Shown piece after piece: positions 18,621-26,529 of a stretch of 60,313 nt of DNA. The notes beneath the pieces are model-generated. The model made no database searches, was not told the DNA's origin, and saw nothing but the letters and a program-made list of their open reading frames with translations. Position 1 is the first letter of the stretch, and every line of letters starts with the position of its first letter. The position numbers and the translations under genes were made by a program. Origin of the DNA: an uncultured Bacteroidales bacterium (lineage in GTDB: Bacteria; Bacteroidota; Bacteroidia; Bacteroidales; Muribaculaceae); contig UQDU01000009.1 of the NCBI GenBank assembly GCA_900539915.1, positions 1 to 60,313 on the forward strand. The letters are read 5' to 3'.

Positions 18621-18705
18621 CTAATTAATCATCGCATAAATATGAACATGACACCATATTACTATGTTTTTAACATAAATAATCCACTTAATACGACACT
18701 CTATC

Positions 18706-19392
18706 ATGTATAATCTGATACTCATACGTCACGGACAAAGTGCCTGGAATCTTGAAAACCGATTCACCGGATGGACAGACGTAGACCTCACAGACCGAGG
18801 CCGACAGGAAGCCACAGAAGCCGGTCAGAAGATAGCCAAGGCTGGTCTTGAACCCCGTTACTGCTTCACGTCATATCAGAAACGCGCCATACACACCCTG
18901 CAGCTCGCTCTTGACGCCATGGACCGCGTATGGCTCCCCGTAGTCAAAGACTGGCATCTCAACGAACGCCATTACGGAGCCCTGCAAGGGCTCAACAAAG
19001 CCGATACTGCCGCAAAATACGGTGACGAGCAGGTGCATATATGGCGACGCTCATATGACATCGCGCCCCCGCAACTCACCCCTGACGATGACCGCTACCC
19101 CGGACACGACCCACGGTATGCCACCCTGTCAGCCGAGGAGCTTCCTCTGACCGAGTCGCTCGCCATGACCATAGACCGAGTGCGTCCATGCTGGGAAGAA
19201 CTGATAATCCCGGCTCTGCGTCTCTATCATACCGTCATAGTGGCCGCCCACGGCAACAGTCTCCGCGCACTGGTGATGATGCTCAAGAAACTCACCCCCG
19301 AGGAGATAGTAAAAGAGGAAATCCCCACAGGCACTCCGCGACTTTTCACACTCGATGACCGTCTCGTACCCCTCTCCGACACCTACCTCTGA
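18706..19392 (+). CDS. gpmA: 2,3-bisphosphoglycerate-dependent phosphoglycerate mutase
   Basis: Glycolytic interconversion of 3- and 2-phosphoglycerate through a phospho-histidine. It has 228 residues, the short form of the family. LIRHGQSAWNLENRFTGW contains the catalytic histidine, the LNERHYGALQGLNK segment the substrate loop, and VAAHGNSLRAL the second histidine. The window also encodes the unrelated cofactor-independent enzyme (gpmI at 49064-50578). Confidence 0.94.
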   Translation: MYNLILIRHGQSAWNLENRFTGWTDVDLTDRGRQEATEAGQKIAKAGLEPRYCFTSYQKRAIHTLQLALDAMDRVWLPVVKDWHLNERHYGALQGLNKADTAAKYGDEQVHIWRRSYDIAPPQLTPDDDRYPGHDPRYATLSAEELPLTESLAMTIDRVRPCWEELIIPALRLYHTVIVAAHGNSLRALVMMLKKLTPEEIVKEEIPTGTPRLFTLDDRLVPLSDTYL

Positions 19393-19475
19393 TTTTGACG
19401 GCATCCAAGACTGATTTACGAGGCGTCATAGCATATTTTTTTGCCGATTGTGTGAGATTAGGCAGCAAAAAACGT

Positions 19476-19483
19476 TAACTTTG
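19476..19483 (+). promoter_or_regulatory. -7 box for the DUF4494-YggS genes
   Basis: TAACTTTG sits 42 bases upstream of the DUF4494 ATG. A partial TTG lies further upstream than the ideal spacing. Confidence 0.45.
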
Positions 19484-19525
19484 CTAAAGCATTACGAATA
19501 ACCCATCCTACACAATAAAAACACA

Positions 19526-19984
19526 ATGGCAAACTGGTTTGAAACCAAGGTGCGCTATGACAAGGTCATGGAAAACGGCGCACAGAAGAAAGTAACCGAT
19601 ACATTTCTCGTTGACGCGATAAACTTCACTGAGGCAGAGAGCCGCATCACGGAAGAAGTGTGCCACATGGCCTCTGAATTTTCCATTTCGGCAGTGAAAC
19701 GCACCAAAATCGCCGAAATCTTCTTTGACGATGTGGATGACACCGCCGACAAGTGGTATCTCGTCAAGGTAGGTTTCATCACCATCGACGAAAAAAGCGC
19801 CGTGGAGAAGAAATCATACTCACTCATACTCGTACAGGCCGGCAGTTTCAAGGATGCCTTTGACAAATTTACCGAAGGCATGAAAGGCACCATGGCCGAC
19901 TACGAGATAGCATCGATTACCGAGACCCCGATTCTGGACGTCTACAAAATGAAAGTCACCATAGGGGGCGACAAAGCCGACTGA
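19526..19984 (+). CDS. DUF4494 domain-containing protein
   Basis: A 152-residue cytoplasmic protein without signal peptide or membrane segment. The start ANWFETKVRYDKVMENGAQK, the acidic middle and the final IxETPILDVYKM strand match DUF4494, a family of unknown function that I know mainly from Bacteroidetes. It ends one base before the YggS gene, so the two are probably co-translated. This suggests, but does not prove, a shared role. Confidence 0.88.
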   Translation: MANWFETKVRYDKVMENGAQKKVTDTFLVDAINFTEAESRITEEVCHMASEFSISAVKRTKIAEIFFDDVDDTADKWYLVKVGFITIDEKSAVEKKSYSLILVQAGSFKDAFDKFTEGMKGTMADYEIASITETPILDVYKMKVTIGGDKAD

Positions 19985-19985
19985 T

Positions 19986-20654
19986 ATGGGCATCGCTGAA
20001 AACATATCAGCCATACGAGCCACACTGCTTGACAGTGTAAGCCTGATCGCCGTGTCGAAATTCCACCCGGCCGAAGCCGTGATGGAAGCCTATGCCGCAG
20101 GCCAACGGGATTTTGGCGAAAGCCGCGTGCAAGAGCTGTCAGCCAAAGCCCCTGCGCTGCCCGATGACATACACTGGCATTTCATCGGCCACCTGCAGAC
20201 CAACAAGGTACGCCAGCTCATACCGCATGTCGACACCATACAGAGCGTCGACTCAGTGCGTCTGCTCCGACTGATTGACAGCGAGGCCGCACGCATTGGC
20301 CGCACTGTCAATGTCATGATGCAGGTGCATGTGGCCCGTGAAGAAACCAAGTTCGGGTTCGCCCCGGAGGAACTTCTTGACGCACTCACCCCCGAGCTGC
20401 TGGACCAGCTGCACAATGTCACCATCACCGGCATAATGGGCATGGCTTCCAATACCGATGACACCGACAGAGTCGAAGCCGATTTTGAGGCTCTCGCCGC
20501 AGTGTGGCGACGGCTCAAGCAAGGAGTCATGGCCAGCAGCGATGATTTCAGCCAGCTCAGCATGGGCATGAGCCATGACTATCATCTCGCCATGAGCCAC
20601 GGAGCCACCATGGTGCGCATCGGCACAGACATATTCGGCGAAAGGCAATACTGA
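19986..20654 (+). CDS. YggS family pyridoxal phosphate-binding protein
   Basis: PLP homeostasis protein of the YggS/PROSC family (222 residues). The PLP lysine is in the early IAVSKFHP motif. FGESRVQEL, HFIGHLQTNKVRQL, the SVDS segment and SMGMSHDYHLAMSHGATMVRIGTDIFGER are all family hallmarks. Full-length, with a one-base gap from DUF4494. Confidence 0.94.
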   Translation: MGIAENISAIRATLLDSVSLIAVSKFHPAEAVMEAYAAGQRDFGESRVQELSAKAPALPDDIHWHFIGHLQTNKVRQLIPHVDTIQSVDSVRLLRLIDSEAARIGRTVNVMMQVHVAREETKFGFAPEELLDALTPELLDQLHNVTITGIMGMASNTDDTDRVEADFEALAAVWRRLKQGVMASSDDFSQLSMGMSHDYHLAMSHGATMVRIGTDIFGERQY

Positions 20655-20714
20655 CAAAACATCAAATCATCACAGAAACAAATCACTTAACACCTTAAAA
20701 TCCGATATTAGACT

Positions 20715-22049
20715 ATGAAACAGCAATCTGCAACATCATCGCAGAGCAATGTCATCGCGATAATCACGATGTGCTTCCTCTTTGCGATGATTGCTTTTGT
20801 GACCAACCTCGCAGCCCCCGTAGGCACCATATGGGCCTACCAGTATGACTGGGCAGGCATGCTCGGAAACCTTGCCAACTTCCTCGCCTACCTGTTCATG
20901 GGCATCCCGGCCGGCATGATGCTCTCGCGCATCGGCTATAAGAAGACAGCCCTTGTGGCTCTCGCCATCGGTTTCGTGGGCGTAGCATGCCAGTATGCCT
21001 CCAGCATGGTTGGGGGCGGCCAGGGCATCGGAGCCATGACCGTATATCTCATCGGTGCTTTCATATCGGGTTTCTGCGTATGTATCCTCAATACCGTGGT
21101 CAACCCTATGCTCAATCTTATAGGACACGGAGGCAAGCGCGGAAACCAGCTGATACAGATAGGCTCATCATGTAACTCGCTTGCCGGCACTGTGGCTCCG
21201 CTGCTCGTCGGCATGCTCGTCGGCCAAGTTACCAAATCGACTTCCATAGCCGATGTCACTCCTCTGCTGCTTATCGCCATGGCCATATTCGTGGTAGCGT
21301 TCTTCATCATCGGGTCGCTCAAACTCTACGAACCGCAGACCGCACAACACAGCTCCCACAACGATACCCACAGTCCCTGGAGCTTCCGCCACACCGTGCT
21401 TGGCGTGATAGGCATCTTCTGCTATGTAGGTATGGAAGTGGGCATCCCCGGCGTGCTGATTTTCTATCTGTCAGACCCCGTAGCCTCCGGCATCACTCAA
21501 AACGGCGTGGCCATCGCCGGCGGAGTCGTAGCCATCTACTGGCTGCTCATGCTTGCCGGACGATTTGCATCATCATTTATCTCCGGAGCAGTGTCGAGCC
21601 GCGTGCAGCTTATCACAGTCAGCGCAGTAGGCCTCTGCCTCGTACTGGCAGCCATATTCACAGGCGACAGCGTATCAATCCTCGTACCGGCATGGAGCGT
21701 CGAAGAAGGCTTCACTACCGCCAACGTACCTATCGCTGCCCTCTTCTTGGTGCTTTGCGGTCTCTGCACATCAGTGATGTGGGGAGCTATCTTCAATCTC
21801 GCAGTTGAAGGTCTCGGCAAATACACAGCCAAAGCATCGGGCATCTTTATGATGATGGTGGTAGGCGGCGGCGTCATCCCCTTCCTGATGAACCTGCTGG
21901 CTAAAGACTGGTCATACATGGGAAGCTACTGGATTGTAGTAGCCATATTGATCTACCTCCTGTTCTACGCAGTGTCAGGCAGCAGAAACGTCAACACCGA
22001 CATCCCTGTAGAGGACGAAGCAACAGCTCCCGACCCACGCGACCTCTGA
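20715..22049 (+). CDS. Sugar MFS transporter (FucP/NarK-like)
   Basis: Twelve-helix major facilitator protein of 444 residues. The MGIPAGMMLSRIGYKKT loop is the cytoplasmic motif between helices 2 and 3. NTVVNPMLNLIG and the NQLIQIGSSCNSLAGTVAPLL helix resemble hexose transporters of the FucP class. Substrate specificity is not readable. A strong terminator follows at 22078-22117, so it forms its own unit or the end of the unit beginning at DUF4494. Confidence 0.82.
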   Translation: MKQQSATSSQSNVIAIITMCFLFAMIAFVTNLAAPVGTIWAYQYDWAGMLGNLANFLAYLFMGIPAGMMLSRIGYKKTALVALAIGFVGVACQYASSMVGGGQGIGAMTVYLIGAFISGFCVCILNTVVNPMLNLIGHGGKRGNQLIQIGSSCNSLAGTVAPLLVGMLVGQVTKSTSIADVTPLLLIAMAIFVVAFFIIGSLKLYEPQTAQHSSHNDTHSPWSFRHTVLGVIGIFCYVGMEVGIPGVLIFYLSDPVASGITQNGVAIAGGVVAIYWLLMLAGRFASSFISGAVSSRVQLITVSAVGLCLVLAAIFTGDSVSILVPAWSVEEGFTTANVPIAALFLVLCGLCTSVMWGAIFNLAVEGLGKYTAKASGIFMMMVVGGGVIPFLMNLLAKDWSYMGSYWIVVAILIYLLFYAVSGSRNVNTDIPVEDEATAPDPRDL

Positions 22050-22077
22050 TTATATTGACGTATATCTCCCATCATAA

Positions 22078-22117
22078 AAACAGACCGCATGTCCTTAAAG
22101 GCATATGCGGTCTGTTT
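22078..22117 (+). terminator. Rho-independent terminator after the MFS gene
   Basis: A 13-base perfect stem (AAACAGACCGCAT at 22078-22090 with ATGCGGTCTGTTT at 22105-22117), with A and T tracts on the two sides, able to work in both directions. Confidence 0.85.
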
Positions 22118-22139
22118 CCATTTATTGAATGCTCTCATC

Positions 22140-22178
22140 GTAGTAGGGACATGCCATGGCACAATGTCACTAACTTAA
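22140..22178 (+). repeat. Half-unit of the dispersed palindromic repeat
   Basis: One arm only: GTAGTAGGGACATGCCATGG at 22140-22159, followed by the outer-end sequence CAATGTCACTAACTTAA at 22162-22178. It stands 30 bases from the full copy 2. Confidence 0.8.
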
Positions 22179-22208
22179 TCAGTCGTAATGCTTGACTGGA
22201 GTTCTTAT

Positions 22209-22328
22209 GTAGTAGGGACATGCCATGGCATGTCGCCTAAAGCCATGCAAATGAGGGGTGTTGCGTTAGCAGACATGCCATGGCATGTCCCTACTACAAT
22301 GTGTACATTCCTTAAGTTAGCGACATTG
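22209..22328 (+). repeat. Dispersed palindromic repeat, copy 2
   Basis: Inner inverted repeat 22209-22297 with the same orientation and core (CGCCTAAAGCCATGCAAATG...) as copy 1. The outer end (CCTTAAGTTAGCGACATTG) runs to 22328. Together with the terminator and half-unit this accounts for the 350-base gap between the MFS and nitroreductase genes. Confidence 0.9.
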
Positions 22329-22400
22329 CACTGTGGCGCATCCTTACAAGTTTGAGTGGCTGAATACAAGTTTTGCAACGCCCTCACAATGGTGGCGGCG

Positions 22401-23147
22401 TCAGAGTTTGAAGCCTTGGGCGATTATGAAGTCGCGCCATATCGTGGAGAAGGATTCCATCATCTGCCGGGTATAGCGTACATCGGTGAAGACCTGTGCA
22501 AGGTTTTCCTTGCCGTTTTCGGCCACAAAACGCTTGGAGTCATCACGAGCCTCTTTTTCGGCATATATTTCAGCGATTTCTGAAGCTGTGGGTTGGTGAT
22601 AGGTCTCGTGGTGAATCAGAGAACGGATAGGGAGGCGTCCGCAATCATCCACATCACCTGACGGATAGCCTACGGCAAGGGTGACTACAGGGACTACAAG
22701 CGATGGCAGTTGCAGCAGCCGGGCGATGTCAGGGGCATTGTAGGTGGTGGTGCCGAGATAACAGCATCCGAGACCGTTCATCTCAGCCACCGTGTTAAAC
22801 TGCTGGGCAAAAATCACGGCATCAAGCATGGCTGTGGTGAAGCCTTGCAGGTTGTCATATCCCGGGGCAGCGTCCGACTGACGGCACCACTCCGTAAAGC
22901 GGTTGAAATCGGCGCAAAAAGTAAGCAGTACAGGAGCATTGACCGATGCCGGCTGATTGAAATGCGTCTGTGCCAATGCTTTGCGTGCCTCGGCGTCGCG
23001 TGTGACTATCACGGAGTAGAGCTGCATATTTCCTGTAGTGGGAGCATGGGCAGCGGCATCCAAGAGGCTCTCAAGCAGTTCGTCAGAGACCTCGCGCTGA
23101 CTGAAAGCGCGATGAGTGCGCCTGTCATAAAAATATCTGTTATCCAT
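22401..23147 (-). CDS. NADPH-dependent nitroreductase (NfsA/Frp-like)
   Basis: FMN-dependent oxidoreductase of the nitroreductase superfamily (248 residues). The N-terminal RRTHRAFSQREVSDELLESL, APTTGNMQ (flavin phosphate contact) and GLGCCYLGT match the NfsA-type subgroup, as does the C-terminal extension with a KRFVAENGKENLAQ segment. It is encoded convergently to the MFS gene and has a TAATTTTG box on the minus strand at 23177-23184. Physiological substrate unknown. Confidence 0.88.
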   Translation of the reverse strand: MDNRYFYDRRTHRAFSQREVSDELLESLLDAAAHAPTTGNMQLYSVIVTRDAEARKALAQTHFNQPASVNAPVLLTFCADFNRFTEWCRQSDAAPGYDNLQGFTTAMLDAVIFAQQFNTVAEMNGLGCCYLGTTTYNAPDIARLLQLPSLVVPVVTLAVGYPSGDVDDCGRLPIRSLIHHETYHQPTASEIAEIYAEKEARDDSKRFVAENGKENLAQVFTDVRYTRQMMESFSTIWRDFIIAQGFKL

Positions 23148-23376
23148 AAATTATAAAATTATTCTTTCCGATGCACCAAAATTACGCAATTTCTCCGATT
23201 AAAAACTCGCCTCCCCCCTTTTTCCTCTATATTTGTCATGGCTACGCCATCACCTATCTACTGGTAAGCATAAGTCCATCCATCCGGAACCATTTAAGTC
23301 AGCAACTACGCGATGCCAATGCAGATTTTGCAGACGAATTTTGTAAGGGGAGCATCTGGCATCCAAAATTAAATCA

Positions 23377-23384
23377 TATATTTG
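23377..23384 (+). promoter_or_regulatory. -7 box upstream of the small ORF and ogt
   Basis: TATATTTG lies only seven bases before the ATG at 23391. Transcription would start about there, so translation is either leaderless or begins at the internal ATG at 23412. Confidence 0.4.
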
Positions 23385-23390
23385 CCATTG

Positions 23391-23552
23391 ATGGAAGTAT
23401 CTATAAAAATCATGGAGGCCGCGCAATATCTTATTGATATATATGGTGACCACGTAGAGCACCTTGAGCAGCATCAGGGAGCTGAGGCTATCTATTATGA
23501 TGTAACTCAATGTCCAGCACTCTCTTATATAGAAGGTATTATTTATGAGTGA
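23391..23552 (+). CDS. Small hypothetical protein overlapping ogt
   Basis: A 53-residue frame starting MEVSIKIMEAAQYLIDIYGD and ending SYIEGIIYE. Its stop codon overlaps the ogt start region (ATGAGTGA), the usual arrangement for translational coupling. The composition is acidic, with no signal peptide or membrane segment and no family that I recognise. A second ATG at 23412 would give 46 residues and leave a short leader after the -7 box. The coupling and promoter placement are the main support. Confidence 0.5.
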   Translation: MEVSIKIMEAAQYLIDIYGDHVEHLEQHQGAEAIYYDVTQCPALSYIEGIIYE

Positions 23553-24087
23553 TTGGATAACAGAGCGGAGATATTGTGCGCCGTGTGGCGAGTTGGTGCT
23601 TGGGTCGTATAGCGACAGGCTGTGCCTATGTGACTGGATGGCGGAAGGGGGGCATCGCAAAGTTGTGGACGACAGGCTGATACGCATGTTAGGTGCCGAG
23701 TTTGCCGAAGGCACTTCATCTGTCATTGAAACCGCGATAAAGCAACTTGATGAATATTTTGCCGGGGTGCGGAGAAGCTTTGATGTGCCGTTGCTGTTGG
23801 TAGGCACAGAGTTCCAGAAACGGGTGTGGCACGAACTGCTGCCAATCCCCTACGGTGCCACTATATCTTATGGAGAGATGGCACGTAATATCGGGAAGCC
23901 CAAAGCAGTGAGAGCCGTCGCGAATGCCAACGGTGCGAATGCCATCTCTATTTTCATGCCATGCCACCGTGTCATAGGAAGTGACGGCTCGCTTACCGGT
24001 TATGCCGGAGGGCTGCATGCCAAGGAATACCTCCTGAATCTGGAGCATTCTATGCAAACCGCCCCCGACATCCTCAATATCCGCTAA
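23545..24087 (+). CDS. ogt: Methylated-DNA--protein-cysteine methyltransferase
   Basis: Suicide repair protein that takes the alkyl group from O6-methylguanine. It has 180 residues with an N-terminal Ogt/Ada-like domain and then the DNA-binding segment GTEFQKRVWHELLPIPYGAT. The active-site motif is PCHRVIGSDGSLTGYAGG, with the acceptor cysteine near residue 140. All key residues are present. It is coupled to the 53-residue ORF by overlap. Confidence 0.94.
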   Translation: MSDWITERRYCAPCGELVLGSYSDRLCLCDWMAEGGHRKVVDDRLIRMLGAEFAEGTSSVIETAIKQLDEYFAGVRRSFDVPLLLVGTEFQKRVWHELLPIPYGATISYGEMARNIGKPKAVRAVANANGANAISIFMPCHRVIGSDGSLTGYAGGLHAKEYLLNLEHSMQTAPDILNIR

Positions 24088-24146
24088 TAATCCGGCTTTT
24101 TGTTACGCAATTTTGCTGATTATTGCCGATTATATCAATGGTGGAC

Positions 24147-24177
24147 TTGCACAGGCAGACAAAAATCATTACCTTTG
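24147..24177 (+). promoter_or_regulatory. Promoter of rpsP
   Basis: TTG at 24147-24149, a 20-base spacer and TACCTTTG at 24170-24177, about 55 bases before the ATG. A good match to the Bacteroidetes consensus. Confidence 0.65.
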
Positions 24178-24231
24178 CAGCCGATTGCCGCTGTGCAATA
24201 CAAGACCACTTATTATTAAACAACATTATTA

Positions 24232-24789
24232 ATGGCAACAAAAATCAGACTGCAACGTCATGGTCGTAAGAACTATGCGTTCTATCCTATTGTTATCGCC
24301 GATAGCAGGGCACCACGAGATGGTAAATTTATTGAAAGGATAGGTTCTTATAATCCGAACACTAATCCTGCTACAATAACTTTAAACTTCGAGCGGGCCT
24401 TGTATTGGGTAAATGTCGGTGCTGAACCCACCGATACAGTGCGTTCAATCCTCTCCAAGGAAGGTGTGATGCTTATGAAGCACCTCCAGGGCGGTGTAAA
24501 GAAAGGCGCTTTTGACGAAGCCGAAGCACAGAAGCGTTTCGAGGCTTGGAAAGCCAAGAAACAGGCTCAGGTTGACTCTCTGAAGGCTGACATGGCCAGC
24601 AAGAAAGAGCTTGACATCAAGAAGCGTTTTGAAGCCGAGCAGGCCGTAAACAAGGCCAAGGCTGAGGAAGTAGCCAAGAAGAAAGCCGAACTCGAAGCAG
24701 CCAAGGCTGCCGCTGAGGCTGAAGCCGCTGCTGCCGCAGCACCTGCCGAAGAAGCACCTGCTGCTGAAGAGGCACCTGCAGCCGAATAA
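24232..24789 (+). CDS. rpsP: 30S ribosomal protein S16 with long C-terminal extension
   Basis: Small-subunit protein needed for 30S assembly. The conserved S16 core (KIRLQRHGRKNYAFYPIVIA, then DGKFIERIGSYNPN) fills the first 80 residues. A tail of about 100 residues rich in Ala, Glu and Lys follows, with coiled-coil character ending in repeated AAAPAEEAPAAEE. S16 is around 80-90 residues in many bacteria; extended forms are usual in Bacteroidetes. Single-gene unit with its own promoter and a terminator at 24839-24873; rimM, trmD and rplS are not adjacent here. Confidence 0.95.
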   Translation: MATKIRLQRHGRKNYAFYPIVIADSRAPRDGKFIERIGSYNPNTNPATITLNFERALYWVNVGAEPTDTVRSILSKEGVMLMKHLQGGVKKGAFDEAEAQKRFEAWKAKKQAQVDSLKADMASKKELDIKKRFEAEQAVNKAKAEEVAKKKAELEAAKAAAEAEAAAAAAPAEEAPAAEEAPAAE

Positions 24790-24838
24790 ACTCAGACTGC
24801 ACAAACCTAACTGCGACATTTCGCAACACATGCACTAT

Positions 24839-24873
24839 AAAGCCGATGGCGTGGCATACACACCATCGGCTTT
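24839..24873 (+). terminator. Rho-independent terminator after rpsP
   Basis: An 11-base perfect stem (AAAGCCGATGG at 24839-24849 with CCATCGGCTTT at 24863-24873) followed by T and C. Confidence 0.8.
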
Positions 24874-24965
24874 TCGTATCTACCGCGGCCTCTGCAGCGA
24901 GTCTGTCTCATCCACGGCATCGCCACCTGTATGGCAAAGCCACGAACATAAGGCATGCACTCATC

Positions 24966-25004
24966 GCAGCAGGGACATGCCATGACACAATGTCAATAAC
25001 TTAA
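24966..25004 (+). repeat. Half-unit of the dispersed palindromic repeat
   Basis: GCAGCAGGGACATGCCATGA followed by CACAATGTCAATAACTTAA: a diverged left arm plus outer end, placed left of copy 3. Confidence 0.75.
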
Positions 25005-25018
25005 AGACAGCACACCCC

Positions 25019-25108
25019 GTAGTAGGGACATGCCATGGCATGTCTGCGGACGCAACGTCCCTCATTTACAAGGCTTTAGGCGACATGCCATGGCATGTCG
25101 CCTACTAC
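25019..25108 (-). repeat. Dispersed palindromic repeat, copy 3 (reverse orientation)
   Basis: Inner inverted repeat with GTAGTAGGGACATGCCATGG at the left and CATGTCGCCTACTAC at the right. The core (TCTGCGGACGCAACGTCC...GGCTTTAGGCGACA) is the reverse complement of the core in copies 1 and 2. It is flanked on both sides by half-units, making a nested palindrome of about 210 bases (24966-25179). Confidence 0.9.
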
Positions 25109-25139
25109 ATGAGGTCGACATTCAAGCATTAACAACAGC

Positions 25140-25179
25140 TTAAGTCAGTGACATTGTGTCATGGCATGTCCCCTACTAC
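25140..25179 (-). repeat. Half-unit of the dispersed palindromic repeat
   Basis: TTAAGTCAGTGACATTGTGT at 25140-25159 leads into CATGGCATGTCCCCTACTAC at 25160-25179: the mirror image of the half-unit at 24966-25004. Confidence 0.75.
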
Positions 25180-25368
25180 ATATGAACGTCATTCAAGTTT
25201 TTACGACTGCTCGAGTAGTGGCATTGAGCTGTATGGAGAGGGCGGATACCTATGCCCGCTGATTATGTCCGGCTTGTTGCCAAACCAAACGTGGCATGAG
25301 CTTGTTGTAATAGTGTAAAACGACTTAATATATAATCTTACAACGCCTTACCCCCCCCATCAACCGTC

Positions 25369-25527
25369 ATGCTTACCCTATCTCTACATATGCATCTCCT
25401 CGCCTGGCTGATAGTCGGAGCTTCAGTAGGGCTGTTTGCTCTTGCCGGCACTGCAATAGACAAATTGCGCCCCGTGCGTGCCGCAGTCAAGCGCGGTCAT
25501 ACGCATCAATTGTCGCCGAGAGCCTGA
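25369..25527 (+). CDS. Small single-span membrane protein (hypothetical)
   Basis: A 52-residue frame starting MLTLSLHMHLLAWLIVGASV, continuing to an ALAGTAIDKLRP segment and a basic C-terminal tail (AAVKRGHTHQ). One transmembrane helix of about 20 residues and a positively charged end fit a small inner-membrane protein. A run of eight C (25351-25358) lies 10 bases before the ATG. No family recognised. It lies in the 870-base gap between rpsP and lgt, which otherwise holds the terminator and repeats; expression is unproven. Confidence 0.4.
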   Translation: MLTLSLHMHLLAWLIVGASVGLFALAGTAIDKLRPVRAAVKRGHTHQLSPRA

Positions 25528-25605
25528 CTCCACAAATTCACACTGCGTCACACAATCCGTCGGAAGGTTTTTGCTTCAAGCTGCCTCTAAACGGATTTTT
25601 TTTCG

Positions 25606-25613
25606 TAATTTTG
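25606..25613 (+). promoter_or_regulatory. -7 box upstream of lgt
   Basis: TAATTTTG, 46 bases before the lgt ATG. No -33 element at the standard distance. Confidence 0.45.
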
Positions 25614-25659
25614 CGGTTGACTGATACATCCCTTCCTGACTTGAAAAGTCACCGCCATA

Positions 25660-26526
25660 ATGCTTGATTACATCACATGGGCCGCGAGCCCGATACTATT
25701 CCAGATAGGCCCGGTTTCAGTCCGTTGGTACTCCCTGATGTTTGCCATAGGGTTTGCAGTAGGATATGAGATTGTAGCGCGTATGTTTAAACACGAAGGA
25801 GCTCCGGAAAGCTGGCTCGGCTATCTGCTGCTCTGGACCGTGGCAGGTACCGTCATCGGTGCACGTCTCGGCCACGTTTTTTTCTACGAATGGAGCTATT
25901 ACAGCCAGCATCCCATGAAGATTCTGTATATATGGGAGGGGGGTCTGGCAAGCCATGGAGGCACCATAGGCATCATCCTCGCCGTCATAGCGTTCTCCAT
26001 GATTACCACCAAGCGCAGCCCACTCTGGACATTTGACCGCCTGGTCATACCGATAGCCCTGACAGGAGGCCTGATACGTCTTGGCAATCTGATGAACTCC
26101 GAAATCTACGGCTGCCCCACTACCCTCCCCTGGGGATTCAAGTTCGTCAAAAGTGCCGAATGGCACCAGTTGTACGAAGGGCTTGCATGCCACCCTACGC
26201 AGATTTACGAGGCCCTGGTCTACTTTGCCCTGTTCGGGCTGTTGATGTGGATGTACTGGAAGAAGAACGCCGAGGAACGTCCCGGCCTGATATTCGGGGT
26301 ATTCTTCATAGGCATATTCCTCTCCCGTTTCCTCATAGAATTTATAAAGAACGACCAAGTGGCCTTTGAAGCCGACATGACGCTCAATATGGGGCAATGG
26401 CTGAGTCTGCCGTTTATCGCCATAGGCATCGGCCTTGTGATATATGCGCTCAAGAACCCCCGTCAGCATCTCACTTTCCCCAACCGCTTCGCCGACGAAC
26501 CATCAGGCAGTCAAAAGAAGAAATAA
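25660..26526 (+). CDS. lgt: Prolipoprotein diacylglyceryl transferase
   Basis: Inner-membrane enzyme that attaches diacylglycerol to the lipobox cysteine of prolipoproteins. It has 288 residues and about seven transmembrane helices. The family signature GGLIRLGNLMNSEIYG lies in the middle, with SHGGTIGIIL before it and HPTQIYEALVYF after it. First gene of a lgt-patatin-GH13 run with three-base and overlapping junctions. Confidence 0.95.
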   Translation: MLDYITWAASPILFQIGPVSVRWYSLMFAIGFAVGYEIVARMFKHEGAPESWLGYLLLWTVAGTVIGARLGHVFFYEWSYYSQHPMKILYIWEGGLASHGGTIGIILAVIAFSMITTKRSPLWTFDRLVIPIALTGGLIRLGNLMNSEIYGCPTTLPWGFKFVKSAEWHQLYEGLACHPTQIYEALVYFALFGLLMWMYWKKNAEERPGLIFGVFFIGIFLSRFLIEFIKNDQVAFEADMTLNMGQWLSLPFIAIGIGLVIYALKNPRQHLTFPNRFADEPSGSQKKK

Positions 26527-26529
26527 CGG

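Noticed and set aside
18582..18705. Cobalamin riboswitch upstream of the ABC importer
   Set aside because: The space is only 124 bases and I found no B12-box-like sequence; the -7 box lies too close to the start for a riboswitch leader.
15338..25179. Reading the palindromic repeats as a CRISPR array
   Set aside because: The units are far apart, occur in both orientations, contain a conserved core instead of variable spacers, and no cas genes are present.
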